Shown piece after piece: positions 23,664-36,706 of a stretch of DNA of 64,000 nt. The position numbers were made by a program, and so were the translations under genes. The stretch's first letter is position 1; each line of letters opens with the position of its first letter. This stretch comes from Ilex aquifolium. Taxonomy: Eukaryota > Streptophyta > Magnoliopsida > Aquifoliales > Aquifoliaceae. The notes under the pieces are model-generated. The model did no database searches. It saw only the letters and a program-made list of their open reading frames with translations, and was not told the DNA's origin. The DNA lies in the NCBI GenBank assembly GCA_951799425.1, contig OX637394.1, positions 9,249,501-9,313,500 on the forward strand. The letters run 5' to 3'.

Positions 23664-25181
23664 CTATAGAAAGGAAGCCCATTGAGAATGGTGGGTGATT
23701 CTGAGGCCTTGATAAGTGCTCTACACTTCGGAAGTAATTCAGCCCCGATAGAATAATTGCTCCCAAACGTAATTCTGGAGAATACATGAGATGTGAATTC
23801 TCTCACATAATCATCCACTTTTATGTCTGCAGTACCACCCTCACTTTCAACCACAGTCTCCCATGATTTCACCAATGTGCTTGCAGACTCCACCACTATA
23901 TTCAACATATCCTGCAATAAGTGGTTACAGCGATTAAATCCATCATATGTGCATTTAGGCCTCGTGTTTCGAATGAAACGGCACGATATTGGAGAGTTCG
24001 GGTTTAGGTTTAACAGGTTAATTTGGTTAGTAAAAGAGAAAACCTATTATACCCGTGGAATAAATGAGGTCGATAAAAATCCAACTTAACACAACAGAAA
24101 TCAGCTATATACACGGTTTATAGACATTACATACAAGGGATGAACCGGATTAATTAACTAAAAACATTGACAGCCATATGTGTATCAAACAGCAGAAGAT
24201 ACACGACCAACAACGATTTGGTCATATTCTTTATAAGCATTGACGAGTGGAACAAAATTATACCTTAAACTTGTCCATGTAGAGCTGAGGAGCTATGGTT
24301 TTTCTCTGATGTGACCAAACTCCACGGTTGGTGGTAAGTAGGCCCTTGCCTAATAAAGGTCCCCTGTCCTTCTGTAGATAAGCAGGCTTCCCCAAATCCA
24401 GTGATGTGCATTGGTTTATTTCTTTCACCAGATAAGGATCTGCCACATACAACACTCGTACCCTCCCAAGGGAAAATGAAGAAGTTATTCCTGGTATAAG
24501 ACAATATGTCTGCTATCAGCGACGGATCTAAAAATCTATGAAAGACTTAGAAGTATTGTTGTAAAAAAAATTGAGAGTATCATTGTGCACCATCTTATGA
24601 TAGATAAAAGTTTTGGAGGGCAAATGTCTACACCAATCACCCTAAATTCGTCAATCATAATAACAAATATAATTAACATATGACCTTCAGTGAAATCATA
24701 AGTAATCAGATGAAAAAAACATTATTTGTTTGAAATTATTAGAATTCGAAATTTTGTAATTGGAAAATACATTTTTTGAGTGGTGCAAAAAGTCGAACAC
24801 AAGTAAGCTTGAAGCTTGATGATGCAATATCCATGAAGAATATGAAATAAAGATAGATAATAAACAACGAGACATGTGAGTTATACCATATTGCTTAGTC
24901 CACTGATTGAAATGTGGGAAGAAATTGGAAGAAGTGTCGAGTGGTGGTGGTTGTTCCCATTTTTCGCTTGAAAACTCCGAAAGCTTGACCATTGATTTCA
25001 TGTGCTTTATTTCAGGAATGTTACCCATAATAAAGGAAGGTTTGGGACCATCAATCCCTTGCCTTCGAAGCTTTAATCGAAGCTTTTGAGGCTTCAGCAA
25101 CAGCTCATAACAGAGACGAATGCATATAAGCAAGACAATACTAACACATGCATAGCTATAGGGAAGCAAATGTTGTTCCAT
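23664..25181 (-). pseudogene. CYP714-family cytochrome P450, copy 1: exons 1-3 only
   Basis: Three exons match the complete gene at 49572-54062 in position, phase and length: exon 1 25181-24887 (295 bp), exon 2 24490-24264 (227 bp), exon 3 23911-23664 (248 bp). All three are open, with AG/GT splice borders. The protein starts MEQHLLPYSYACVSIV (membrane anchor), followed by a hinge with GIDGPKPSF. It stops after the PFYR segment, so the I-helix, ExxR, PxRF and haem-binding cysteine are absent. Intron 3 runs into array 1 at 23325, and no exons 4-5 are found in the window. A transcript could give at most a truncated anchor-plus-N-domain protein. It shares V13, E26, K33 and R35 with copy 2 against copy 3, so copies 1 and 2 are the closer pair. 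Confidence 0.85.
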
Positions 25182-25216
25182 TGTTTTGCAATGAAAAATC
25201 TAAGCTTTCAAACTCT

Positions 25217-25225
25217 CTTTTTATA
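25217..25225 (-). promoter_or_regulatory. TATA box of CYP714 copy 1
   Basis: The minus strand reads TATAAAAAG about 40 bases upstream of the ATG. The site is conserved at all three CYP714 copies. Homology to the other copies' upstream DNA stops at about 25417, where array 2 begins, so this promoter has lost its distal part. Confidence 0.6.
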
Positions 25226-26436
25226 CTAGGATTTGGCACACATTCAGACAGAGAATTAATTGATGGTAGTTAATTGTTTTTTGGACTGTTGTTTTCGATC
25301 AAGAGCAATGCTACACGGACATTCTCCATGTTTTTCAGGGCAATAGAAAACCAAATTTCGTTTAACAAATGGTAATCTATAGCATACCTGCTACCAGTCC
25401 TAACTCTGAAAAGTGCAGTAAAAAGCCAAGCATAAATTTTTTTTCTAACTCTGCTCATTTAGAACATGAGCAGAGTCTGAGCCAAGCCTAAAACAAGTTG
25501 AGCCCGAGTAATTCGGTTCAATTATCAAATTTGTTGTCAGGTCCATCACATATTCATATTTTTTTTATCATCACAATTAATTTTGGGAGGAGAGGGTTTG
25601 AGATTTATACCTTTTTTTATTTTTTAAATTTTCAGAAGTTTAATTTTTTATTATTAAATAATGCTTTTCTTCAAGCACCATTCAACACTTGGATTATATA
25701 ATTACTCTTAGTTACCATTTTTCTAATATTTTTTTCAAAAATATTTAGTTTTTAGCCTTGATAAATTTTCAAATTTTTTTTAAACTTCCAATTAATTAGT
25801 GCATAGAAGGTGGGTGAAAGGTGCAAAAAAATAAAATTTAAAAATATAAAAGGTAGGCAATCGTTTGAGAGCAAGATTGTTGAAATGAATATTCACATAG
25901 ACTACTTCATACAACGAGTGTTGTTCATCAGCATCACACAAGCTATCTGTAAAATATTCTATTGTACTTATATGAAAGCCAAAATTAAGGTCTCACTGTG
26001 TATTCTAAACACTAAAGAATATATATAATCTTGCCAAACTATCATAGGTATAAAAACCAAAATCCAACAATTGAGTAAAAACAATTGAATTCTTATCCTT
26101 TCGACGAACAACTGAACGGTGTCGTTTTCACTATGGAGCCATGAGGCAATTTTTTTGCCACTAAAATTTTCTCAATTTAATTGGTCCCCCCAATGTATTG
26201 CAATAATGGAATCGTAAGGCTTCAATCACAGCAGAACTTTTGAAAGTAAGTCCCCACCCACTGTCCCATGCAACTTGTAATTAATTTGTACAGTTTTGGG
26301 CTATGTCGGCATAACATTAATAAGATAATTATGCTATAGATACCTAATTAAAATACTCTACAAATACTTGATTATTTTGGGTTCGACTATCGTACTGAAA
26401 ATTTTTTTTCGCTGTTGTGTCACTTATTATTTTTTA

Positions 26437-27082
26437 CTATGAAGCACGGATACGGATACGGATACGGGATACGGGTACGATACGATACGGATACGGCGAT
26501 ACGACAAAATCTAAAAAAGTAGGATACGGGTACGGCCAAGATACGGCTATAATAAAATATTTTTATTATTTTTATTATTTTCAACCAACTTAATACTTAT
26601 ATATTTTGGTAGTTCTTTAACATATAATAACAAAAAATTAGTAATTCTTTTTAGTTTCAAGAAAATATATATCGTATCGCTGTGGTATATTCACAAAGTG
26701 AAGTGACAAATTAAAGGAATCAAAACTAATATTTACCTAGTATTTAGAAGTAATTTTGCTAAAATTATAATGTAATAACTTTATTTTATACTCTTTTGAC
26801 ATGTAATTTTAGATAATACTTAAAAAACACTTATGTACCTTTGAAGTAATATGAATTTTTTGATAATGTATTGTATGGTATGTAAATTCGAAAAGAGATG
26901 TTAAAAGTTCAACTAAAAAATTATATATGTTGGTCGACTACAAAAGTATCCGTGAAGTATCCTAATATTTAATTATTATCGGATACGTAGAAGGTGTATC
27001 CGATACGTATCCGACGAATATCGTATCCGTAAAGTATCCGATACGGATACGTCAACCTCAACGAAGTATCCGTGCTTCATAG
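26437..27082. mobile_element. MITE with 17-bp inverted ends and 8-bp target duplication (646 bp)
   Basis: The element begins CTATGAAGCACGGATAC and ends GTATCCGTGCTTCATAG, perfect inverted ends, flanked by ATTTTTTA on both sides (26429-26436 and 27083-27090). The other units show the empty site, ACTTATTATTTTTTAAGT. Subterminal GGATACG repeats are mirrored at both ends. An 8-bp duplication suggests hAT, but a Mutator-like origin is possible. Noncoding. Confidence 0.88.
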
Positions 27083-27857
27083 ATTTTTTAAGTATTTACA
27101 CCATTGTTCGGGCCAGACATAAAAACTTTTAAATTGCACTCATCTTTTGGGATCACATTTCAGTTTTTAGATTCACTCGTCCATTGTTTATAGTTTGGTC
27201 ACATTGTTACCAATTAAAATAGGGTAAATTATATTTTATCACTTTGAATTATTATCTTTATTTTAATTTGTACCCTTAACTATAAAATTTATAACAATAC
27301 ATTATAAAGTATTAATTTTATTTCATATCACTTCAATAAATAATTGCAAACTTAAAAATCTGTCAAAAGAGGAAGGAAAATTCCAAAGAGCTTCATTGAA
27401 AGTGCTTAGTACCACTTTATTTTATCTCTTTTGCAACTAAATGGTTGCTGGGAAGAAAAAGAAAGTCGGTTAGAAGAAAAAAATTTTGAGCTTAGCAAAG
27501 GTGGATGTGTATTTTTATTAATTTTTGATCTGCACATGTGCAATAGACAGTTACCTATTGACAGTACAGACCACTCTATAGAGGACCAGTGACGTCACTC
27601 TCGATGTCTCCCTCGATGTCACCAAAGAATTCATCAACACTAGATAAGAAATTGGCGCTCTGAGGGATAGGAACAGTGTCGACACCACTGGAGTATCGGC
27701 GGGAAAACAGCTACACGAAGGGACATGACGTTCAAGCCCTTTCATCTTCCTCCGCCACGTCATCCAATCCATACGAAGATCAACGGCTTGAGGGTAGTTG
27801 ATGGGACGTTTTTGTGATCAAAGGGGACGCAACACGTATCCTTGGCATCTTTTTCAC

Positions 27858-28270
27858 AGAGTGTTCTTTGGATGACACGCGTCCTCAGCATCTTGTCCAC
27901 AGAGTGTTCTCCAAATGACACGCATCCTCGACATTTTGTTCGCGGAGGCCTTGGCATCTTGTTCGCGGAGTGTTCTCTGAATGACACGCGTCCTTGGCAT
28001 ATTGTCCGCGAAGTCCTCGACCTCTTGTCCCCAGAGTGTTCTTTGGATGATACGCGTCCTTGGCAACTTGTCCGCGGAGTGTTCTTTGGATCACATGTGT
28101 CCACGGCTTCCTATCTGCGGGGTGTTTTTTGGATGACATGCGTGCTCGGCCTCTTGTCCGCGGAGTGTTTTTTGGATGACACACGCCCTTGGCATCTTGT
28201 TCGCAGAGTCCTCAACATCTTGTCCGCGGAGTGTTCTTTGAATGATACGTGTCCTCGGCATCTTGGCTGC
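27858..28270. repeat. 43-bp minisatellite, about 9-10 copies (array 2, first unit)
   Basis: Same 43-bp repeat as at 13699, with fewer copies. The copies have lost some G-box-like cores (for example ACACGCG in place of ACACGTG). Confidence 0.9.
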
Positions 28271-31200
28271 GGAGCATTCTCCACATGACACGTCATATCG
28301 GCGTAATGTCTTCCATGTCGACAAAGCACGGATAAGAGTTTTTTATGGATATCATTATTTAGAAGCAGAATGGGCTGTCAATGATCAGTTGCCCCTTTCT
28401 AAGGCGGTCAAAATGGCAGGATAGATAGTCCAATAACCAATGGTAAAGATGTACGGAGTATAAAGTTTTGAAATGTTGGCCCCTTGGAGGGGTAATGGAC
28501 GAAAGTGCCCTTACGCATGCGTAGCCATAATCAAGTCACATTAAATGTACCCCTAAGAAGGATGAGGCCTATTTATTGCTCGGTAAGACTAGAAAGGCAA
28601 GCATTAAATGCACGGAGATCCGAGCATTAAATGCAAAAGCTTCTATCACAATAAAAAGGATGGCTCACTGCTCGAGGACTGAGCACTGCCTGTTGCCTTC
28701 CAAAAGAGCCAATGAGAAGCCTTCCCTCTAAGGGTTCCAGCTGTCCGCAATGATTAAATTCATGGAGGTATAAATAGCTCTCACAAACTCAAGTGTATGC
28801 AAATTCTGACCCAAGCAATAGAACAATGCTTTCCTACCCCTCTCTCACATATTAACTTGATCGTCGGAGCGGTCACGCCGAAAAACTCTCCGATGCCCTT
28901 CTAACCTTTCTTTTGGAGTGATAGGATCAAGTTCGATCACTCGCATGCGATTTGATTGTTCGCAAGGAGTTCCATCATCACTTATCAACACTAATTAGTT
29001 ACGGGGCCTTCGACTTTCCAAATAAAACTCGAGTTCGCCAAGGGAGAGATTTGTCTGTCAATTCATTTATTGTGCGAGAGACACCGCGCACATTAACATA
29101 GTATCATCGTTGCATTGAATATTTACTCATGGATGTGGGATTGAGTCATCATAATCAACCCTCTTTAAGCTTAAATGTCCTCGTTTGGGCCCTACCCTGG
29201 CCTGGGTAATGCGGGCTTGTGGAGAATTACTCTCACCACGCTAGCTGCAACTGTCGCGCCAGATCGGGGTGCACAGCCTTAGGTGACCTCTACACGACGA
29301 GGGTTAATGGTTTTAATATCAATTGTAATGCATTGGACCCGCATTGTACATTATTGTTCGCTTTGAGTTAGTCCCCCATAACTTAAAACGTATTGTAGAA
29401 TAAAGATTCAAAACTCGCACTTATATACCATTTTATATCCATTTCGCTAGTCGATATGAGATTGGCTCAGTACAGAGATTCCCAATTTTGTATTTTCTTC
29501 AATTTTCCTTTTTATTTCATCACCTATTATAAATTTAATTATTAATTCACATTCTACAAATTAAACTCAAATTATTTTGATACGTTCATGGACCTAGATA
29601 GTTGCATTTACATTCACGTGTTGATGTAGTGCCCTACCTTCACCAGATAAATAGAGTAAACATTCATGTGACGGTGATATCATGTCAGTATTGCAACCAC
29701 AATCAAATAATAAAATATCAAATGGGTAAGGTAAACTTCACTTTCTTATATATGGGTAATTATTAACACGAGAGAGAGAGAGAGAGGGCTTAAGCCCATC
29801 ACCAACCACCACCGCTCGGTGGCAGTCCCATAATGTCGGGCCACTCTAAAGAAAAGGACGAAGGTGATAGCTTCACATGTACATTAATATCTTTTACATC
29901 CCGGAAATCTTTTAAAATTTTAATTTGCACTCTGAAGAGTTAAAATTCTCTCATTTTACCATCTAGCATATAAAAGGATAAAAATGTGGTGTAAAACCAA
30001 ATATCCGTAGTTTTGTTCGACAATTATTTTCTTGTATTTTTTTATATTTTTCTGTCTTTGTATAATATTATTTGTATAGTACTCAAATTTTGAGTAATTT
30101 TCAAGAAAATTGTACATGCAGATATTAAAATCAACTACATTACTATCTTTTTATATAATTGAGGGTGTAATGTAAAAATAATACTCTTTTTTTTTCGAGA
30201 ATTAACTAAATATTTAAAAATATAAAATGTTTTCTATCCTAATAAGTCAAATTAATACCCATTTTGGATGGTACCATCACTGATGTTTGTAGGTACTATG
30301 ACTGATAATCGAGTCGAGCTTTGAGAGCTAAAATTGTGTCTGTCAAACTCATTTTTTTAAACAAGCATAAAAAATTGTTCAAACTTTGCTCATTTAGAAC
30401 ATGAGCAGAGTCTGAACCAAGCTTAAAACAAGTTGAGTCCGAGTAATTCGGTTCAATTATCAAATTTGTTGTCTGGTCCATCACATATTCATATTTTTTT
30501 TTATCATCACAATTAATTTTGGGAGGAGAGGGTTTGAGATTTACACCTTTTTTTATTTTTTAAATTTTCAGAAGTTTAATTTTTTATTATTAAGTAATGC
30601 TTTTCTTCAAGCACCGTTCAACACTTGGATTATACAATTACTCTTAGTTACCATTTTTCTAATATTTTTTTCAAAAATATTTAGTTTTTAGCCTTGATAA
30701 ATTTTCAAATTTTTTTTAACCTTCCTATTAATTAGTGCATAGAAGGTGGGTGAAAGGTGTAAAAAAATAAAATTTAAAAATATAAAAGGTAGGCAATCGT
30801 TTGAGAGCAAGATTGTTGAAATAAATATTCAGATAGACTACTTCATACAAGGAGTGTTGTTCATCAGCTTCACACAAGCTATCTGTGAAAGATTCTACTG
30901 TACTTATATGAAAGCCAAAATTAAGGTCTCACTGCGTATTCTAAACACTAAAGAATATATATAATCTTGCCAAACTATCACAGCGATAAAAACCAAAATC
31001 CAACTATTGAGTAAAAAAAATCGATTCCTTATCCATTCGACAAACCACCGAATGGTGTCGTTTTCACTATGGAGCCCTGTGAGTCATGAGGCAATTTTTT
31101 GGCCACTAAAAATTTATCACTTTAATTGGTCCCCCCCAATGTATTGCCATAATGGAATCGTAAGGCTTCAATCACAATGAAACTTCTAAAAATGAGTCCC

Positions 31201-32152
31201 CACCCACTGTCCCATGCAACTTGTAATTAATTTGTACTGTTTTGGGCTATGTCGGCATGACATTAATAAGATCATTATGCTATAGATACCTAATTAAAAT
31301 ACTCTACAAATACTTTATTATTTTGGGTTCGACTACCGTACTGAATTTTTTTTTTCATTGTTGTGTCACTTATTATTTTTTAAGTATTTACACCATTGTT
31401 TGGGGCGAACATAACAACTTTTAAATTGCACTCATCTTTTGGGGTCACATTTCAGTTTTTAGATTCACTTCTCAATTGTTTATAGTTTGGTCACACTGTT
31501 ACCAATTAAAATAGGGTAAATTATATTTTATCACTTTGAATTATTACCTTTATTTTAATTTGTACCCTCAACTATAAAACTTCTCACAATACACTTTAAA
31601 GTATTAATTTTATTTCATATCACTTTAATAAACAACGGCAAACTTAAAAATCTGTCAAAAGAGGAAGGAAAATTCCAAAGAGCTTCCTTGAAAGTGCTTA
31701 GTACCACTTTATTTGACCTCTTTTGCAACTAAATGGTTGCTGGGAAGAAAAAGAAAGTCGGTTAGAAGAAAAAAATTTGGAGCTTAGCAAGGGTGGATGT
31801 GTATTTTTATTAATTTTTGATGTGCACATGTGCAATAGACAGTTACTTATTGACAGTGCAGACCACTCTATGGAGGACCAGTGACGTCACTCTTGATGTC
31901 TCCCTCGATGTCACCAAAGAATTCTTCAACACTAGATAAGAAATTGGCGCTCTGAGGGATAGGAACAGTGTCGACACCACTGGAGTATCGGCGGGAAAAC
32001 GCCTACACGAAGGGACAGGACGTTCAAGCCCTTTCATCTTCCTCCGCCACGTCATCCAGTCCGTACGAAGATCAACGGCTCGAGGGTAGTTGATGGGACG
32101 TTTTTGTGATCAAAGGGGACGCAACACGTGTCCTCGGCATCTTTTTCACAGA

Positions 32153-32630
32153 GTGTTCTTTGGATGACACGTGTCCTCATCATCTTGTGCACAGAGTGTT
32201 CTCCAAATGACACGCATCCTCGACATTTTGTTCGCGGAGGCCTTGGCATCTCGTCCGCGAAGTGTTCTTCGAATGACACGCGTCATTGGCATATTGTCCG
32301 CGAAGTACTCGATATCTTGTCCGCAGAGTGTTCTTTGGATGACACGTGTCCTCGACAACTTGTCCGCGGATTGTTCTTTGGATGACATGCGTCCACGACA
32401 TCCTGTCCGCGGTGTGTTTTTTGGATGAGACGCGTGCTCGGCCTCTTGTCTACGGAGTGTTCTTTGGATGACACCTGTCCTTAGCACCTTGTCACCAGAG
32501 TGTTCTCCGAATGACACGCGCCCTCGGCATCTTGTCCGCAGAGTATTCTTTGGATAACACGCATCATCGGCATCTTGTCCGCGGAGTGTTCTTTGAATGA
32601 TACGTGTCCTCGGCGTCTTGGCCGCGGAGC
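32153..32630. repeat. 43-bp minisatellite, about 11 copies (array 2, second unit)
   Basis: Same 43-bp repeat. Copy order and variants follow array 1 (13699-14215) more closely than the adjacent unit at 27858, which supports a segmental duplication linking array 1 and this unit. Confidence 0.9.
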
Positions 32631-34103
32631 ACTCTCCACATGACACATCATATCGGCGTTAAGTCTTCCACGTCGGCAAAGCACGGATAAGAGTTTTTGA
32701 AGGATATCGTTACTTGGAAGTAGAATGGGCTGTCAATGATCAGTTGCGCATTTCTAAGGCGGTCAGAATGGCAAGATAGACAGTCCAATAACCAATGGTA
32801 AAGATGTACGAAGTATAAAGTTTTGAAATGTTGGCCCCTTGGAGGGGTAATGGACGAAAGTGCCCTTACGCATGCGCAGCCATAATCAGGTCACATTAAA
32901 TGTACCCCTAAGAAGGATGAGGCGTATTTATTGCTCGGTAAGACTACATAGGCAAGCATTAAATGCACGGAGATCCGAGCATTATATGCAGAAGCTTCTA
33001 TCACAGTAAAATGGATGGCTCACTACTCGAGGACTGAGCATCGCCTCTTTGCCTTCCAAAGGAGCTAATGAGAAGTCTTCCCTCCAAAGGTCCCAGCTGT
33101 CCGCAATGATTAAATTCATGGAGGTATAAATAACTCTCACAAACTCAAGTGTATGCAAATTCTGACCCAAGCAATAGAACAATGATTTCCTATCTCTCTC
33201 TCACATATTGACTTGATCGTCGAAGGGGTCACGCCGAAAAACACTCCGACGCCCTTCTAACCTTTTTTTTTGAGTGATAGGACCAAGTTCGATCACTCGC
33301 ATGCGATTTTATCGTTCGCAAGGAGTTCCATCATCACTTATCAACACTCATTAGTTGCGAAGCCTTTGACTTTTCAAATAAAACTCGAGTTCACCAAGGG
33401 AGAGATCTGTCTATCAATTCATTTATTGTGCGAGAGACACCACGCACATTGACATAGTATCATCGTTCATTGAATATTTACTCATCGATGTGGGATCGAG
33501 TCATCATAATCAACCCTCTTTAAGCCTAAATGTCCTCGTTTGGGCCCACCCTGGCCGGGGTAATGCGGGCATGTGGGGAATTACTCCCACCGCGCTAGCT
33601 GTAACTGTCGCACCAAATTGGGGCGCACAGCCTTAGGTGACCTCCACACGACAAGGGTTAATGGTTTTAATATCAACTGTAATGCATTGAACCCGCATTG
33701 TAAATTATTGTTCGCTTTGAGTTAGTCCCACATAACTTAAAACGTATTGTAGAATAAAGATTCAAAACTCGCACTTATATACCACTTTATATCCATTTCG
33801 CTAGTCGATATGACAGTGGCTCGGCACAGAGATTCCCAATTTTCCTTTTTATTTCAACACCTATTATAAATTTAATTATTAATTCACATTCTACAAATTA
33901 AACTCAAATTATTTTGATACGTTCATGGACCTAGATAGTTGCATTTACATTCACGTGTTGATGTAGTGCCCTACCTTCACCCGATAAATAGAGTAAACAT
34001 TCATGTCACGGTGATATAATGTCAGTATTGCAACCACAATCAAATAATAAAATATCAAATAGGTAAGGTAAACTTCACTTTCTTATATATGGGTAATTAT
34101 TAA

Positions 34104-34106
<3 letters not shown>

Positions 34107-34168
<62 letters not shown>
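34107..34168. repeat. (GA)31 microsatellite
   Basis: An uninterrupted GA run of about 62 bases at the GA site of the repeat unit, the longest of the four copies. Confidence 0.95.
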
Positions 34169-34170
<2 letters not shown>

Positions 34171-36446
34171 TTCAGCCCACCGCCAACCACCACCCCTCGA
34201 TGGCGGTCCCATAATGCCGGGCCACTCTAAAGAAAAGGACGAAGGTGATACGTTCACATGTACATTACTATATTTTACATTCCGAAAATCTTTTAATATT
34301 TTAATTTGCACTCTGAAGAGTTAAAATTCTCTCATTTTACCATCTAGCATATAAAAAGATAAAAATGTGGTGTAAAACCAAATATCTGTAGTTTTGTTCG
34401 ACAATTATTTTCTTGTATTTTTTTTATATTTTTTTGCCTTTGTATAATATTATTTGTATAGTACTCAAATTTTAAGTAATTTTCAAGAGAATTGTACACG
34501 GAGATATTAAAATCAACTACATTACTATCTTTTTATATAATTGAGGGTGTAATTTAAAAATAATACTCTTTTTTTTTCGAGCATTAACTAAATATTTAAA
34601 AATAATTCAAAATATAAAATGTTTTCAATCCTAATAAGTCAAATTAATACCCATTTTGGATGGTACCATCACTGATGTTTGTGGGTACTATGACTGATAA
34701 TCAAGTTGAGCTTTGAGAGCTAAAATCGAGTCTGTCGAACTCATTTTTCTAAACAAGCATAATAAATTGTTCAAACTCTGCTCATTTAGAACATGTGCAG
34801 AGTCTGAGCCAAGCCCAAAAGAAGTTGAGCCAGAGTAATTTGGTTCAATTATCAAATTTGTTGTCAGGTCCATCACATATTAATATTTTTTTATCCTCAC
34901 AATTAATTTTGGGAGTGGGTTTGAGATTTGTACCTTTTTTATTTTTTCAATTTTTAGAAGTTTAATTTTTTATTATTAAATAATGCTTTTCTTCAAGCAC
35001 CATTCAACAGTTGGATTATATAATTACTCTTAGTTACCATTTTTCTAATATTTTTTTCAAAAATATTTAGTTTTTAGCCTTGATAATTTTTCAAATTTTT
35101 TTTAACCTTCCTATTAATTAGCGCACAAAAGGTGGGTGAAAGGTGTAAAAAAATAACATTTAAAAATAGAAAAGGTAGGCAATCGTTAGAGAGCAAGATA
35201 GTTGAAATGAATATTTTCATAGACTACTTTATTCAAGGAGTGTTGTTCATCAGCATCACACAAGTTATCTGTGAGAGATTCTACTGTACTTATATGAGAG
35301 CCAAATTTAATCAGCACGTAAGTACAGTAGAATCTTTCACAGATAGCTTGTGTGATGCTGATGAACAACACTCCTTCAATAAAGTAGTCTATGGGAATAT
35401 TCATTTCAACTATCTTGCTCTCTAACGATTGCCTACCTTTTATATTTTTAAATTTTATTTTTTTACACCTTTCACCCACCTTCTGTGCAATAATCAATAG
35501 GAAGGTTAAAAAAAATTTGAAAAATTATCAAGGCTAAAAACTAAATATTTTTGAAAAAAATATTAGAAAAATGGTAACTAAGAGTAATTATATAATCCAA
35601 CTGTTGAATGGTGCTTGAAGAAAATCATTATTTAATAATAAAAAATTAAACTTCTAAAAATTGAAAAAATAAAAAAGGTATAAATCTCAAACCCACTCCT
35701 CCCAAAATTAATTGTGATGATAAAAAAATATGAATATGTGATGGACCTGACAACAAATTTGATAATTGAACCAAATTACTCTGGCTCAACTTGTTTTGAG
35801 CTTGGCTCGGACTCTGCACATGTTCTATATGAGTAGAGTTTGAACAATTTTTTATGCTTGTTTAAAAAAATGAGTTCGATAGACTCGATTTTAGCTCTTA
35901 AAGCTCGACTCGATTATCAGTCATAGTACCCACAAACTTTAGTGATGGCACCATCCAAAATGGGTATTAATTTGACTTATTAGGATTGAAAACATTTTAT
36001 ATTTTGAATTATTTTTAAATATTTAGTTAATGCTCGAAAAAAAAAAGAGTATTATTTTTAAATTACACCCTCAATTATATAAAAAAATAGTAATGTAGTT
36101 GATTTTAATATCTCCGTGTACAATTCTCTTGAAAATTACTTAAAATTTGAGTACTATACAAATAATATTATACAAAGGCAAAAAAATATAAAAAAAAATA
36201 CAAGAAAATAATTGTCGAACAAAACTACAGATATTTGGTTTTACACCACATTTTTATCCTTTTATATGCTAGATGGTAAAATGAGAGAATTTTAACTCTT
36301 CATAGTGCAAATTAAAATTTTAAAAGATTTTCGGGATGTAAAATATAGTAACGTACATGTGAAGGTATCACCTTCGTCCTTTTCTTTAGAGTGGCCTGGC
36401 ATTATGGGACTGCCACCAAGGGGTGGTGGTTGGCGGTGGGCTTAAG

Positions 36447-36480
36447 CCCCCCCCCCCCCCCCCCCCCCCCCCTCTCTCTC
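36447..36480. repeat. C26 homopolymer followed by a short CT run
   Basis: At the inverted-arm position that holds GA/CT repeats in other units, this copy has 26 C residues then TCTCTCTC. Long G/C runs are prone to sequencing and assembly error, so the exact length is uncertain. Confidence 0.8.
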
Positions 36481-36706
36481 TTGTGTTAATAATTGCCCAT
36501 ATATAAGAAAGTGAAGTTTGTCTTACCCATTTGATATTTTATTATTTGATTGTGGTTGCAATACTGGCATTATATCACCGTGACATGAATGTTTACTCTA
36601 TTTATCGGGTGAAAGTAGGGCACTACATCAACACGTGAATGTAAATGCAACTATCTAGGTCCATGAACGTATCAAAATAATTTGAGTTTAATTTGTAGTT
36701 ACGTAC

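Larger units (their letters stand above)
25418..36698. repeat. Array 2: more than two direct 4.3-4.4-kb units followed by an inverted arm
   Basis: Unit markers recur in order: GTGGGTGAAAGG at 25811, 30747 and 35133; ACTGAA plus T-run at 26394 and 31340; minisatellites at 27858 and 32153; GACTGATAATC at 30300 and 34693. Periods are about 4.29 kb (after removing a 654-bp MITE plus duplication) and 4.39 kb. Orientation flips at about 35305. The left edge (25418-25440) joins CYP714 copy 1 upstream DNA to the middle of a unit. The right edge (about 36698) joins the inverted arm to the exon 3 donor of CYP714 copy 2, with GTAG shared by both sides. No genes are present. Confidence 0.85.
33888..36698. 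repeat. Palindrome 2: inverted repeat centred near 35305
   Basis: The left arm, 33888-35292, is mirrored from 35319 to 36698. The 26-bp spacer lies between CTACTGTACTTA and TAAGTACAGTAG. The arms are about 1.4 kb, and the junction sits inside the sequence that in palindrome 1 continues a further 0.7 kb to its centre. This palindrome looks like the first with its middle deleted. Confidence 0.85.

Noticed and set aside
24265-24504. 79-95-codon frames over CYP714 exon 2 (FIFPWEGTSVVC), also at 37309 and 53107
   Set aside because: Wrong frame relative to the P450. The correct frame gives GITFSFSLGRVRVLYVADP joined to exon 1 by good splice sites.
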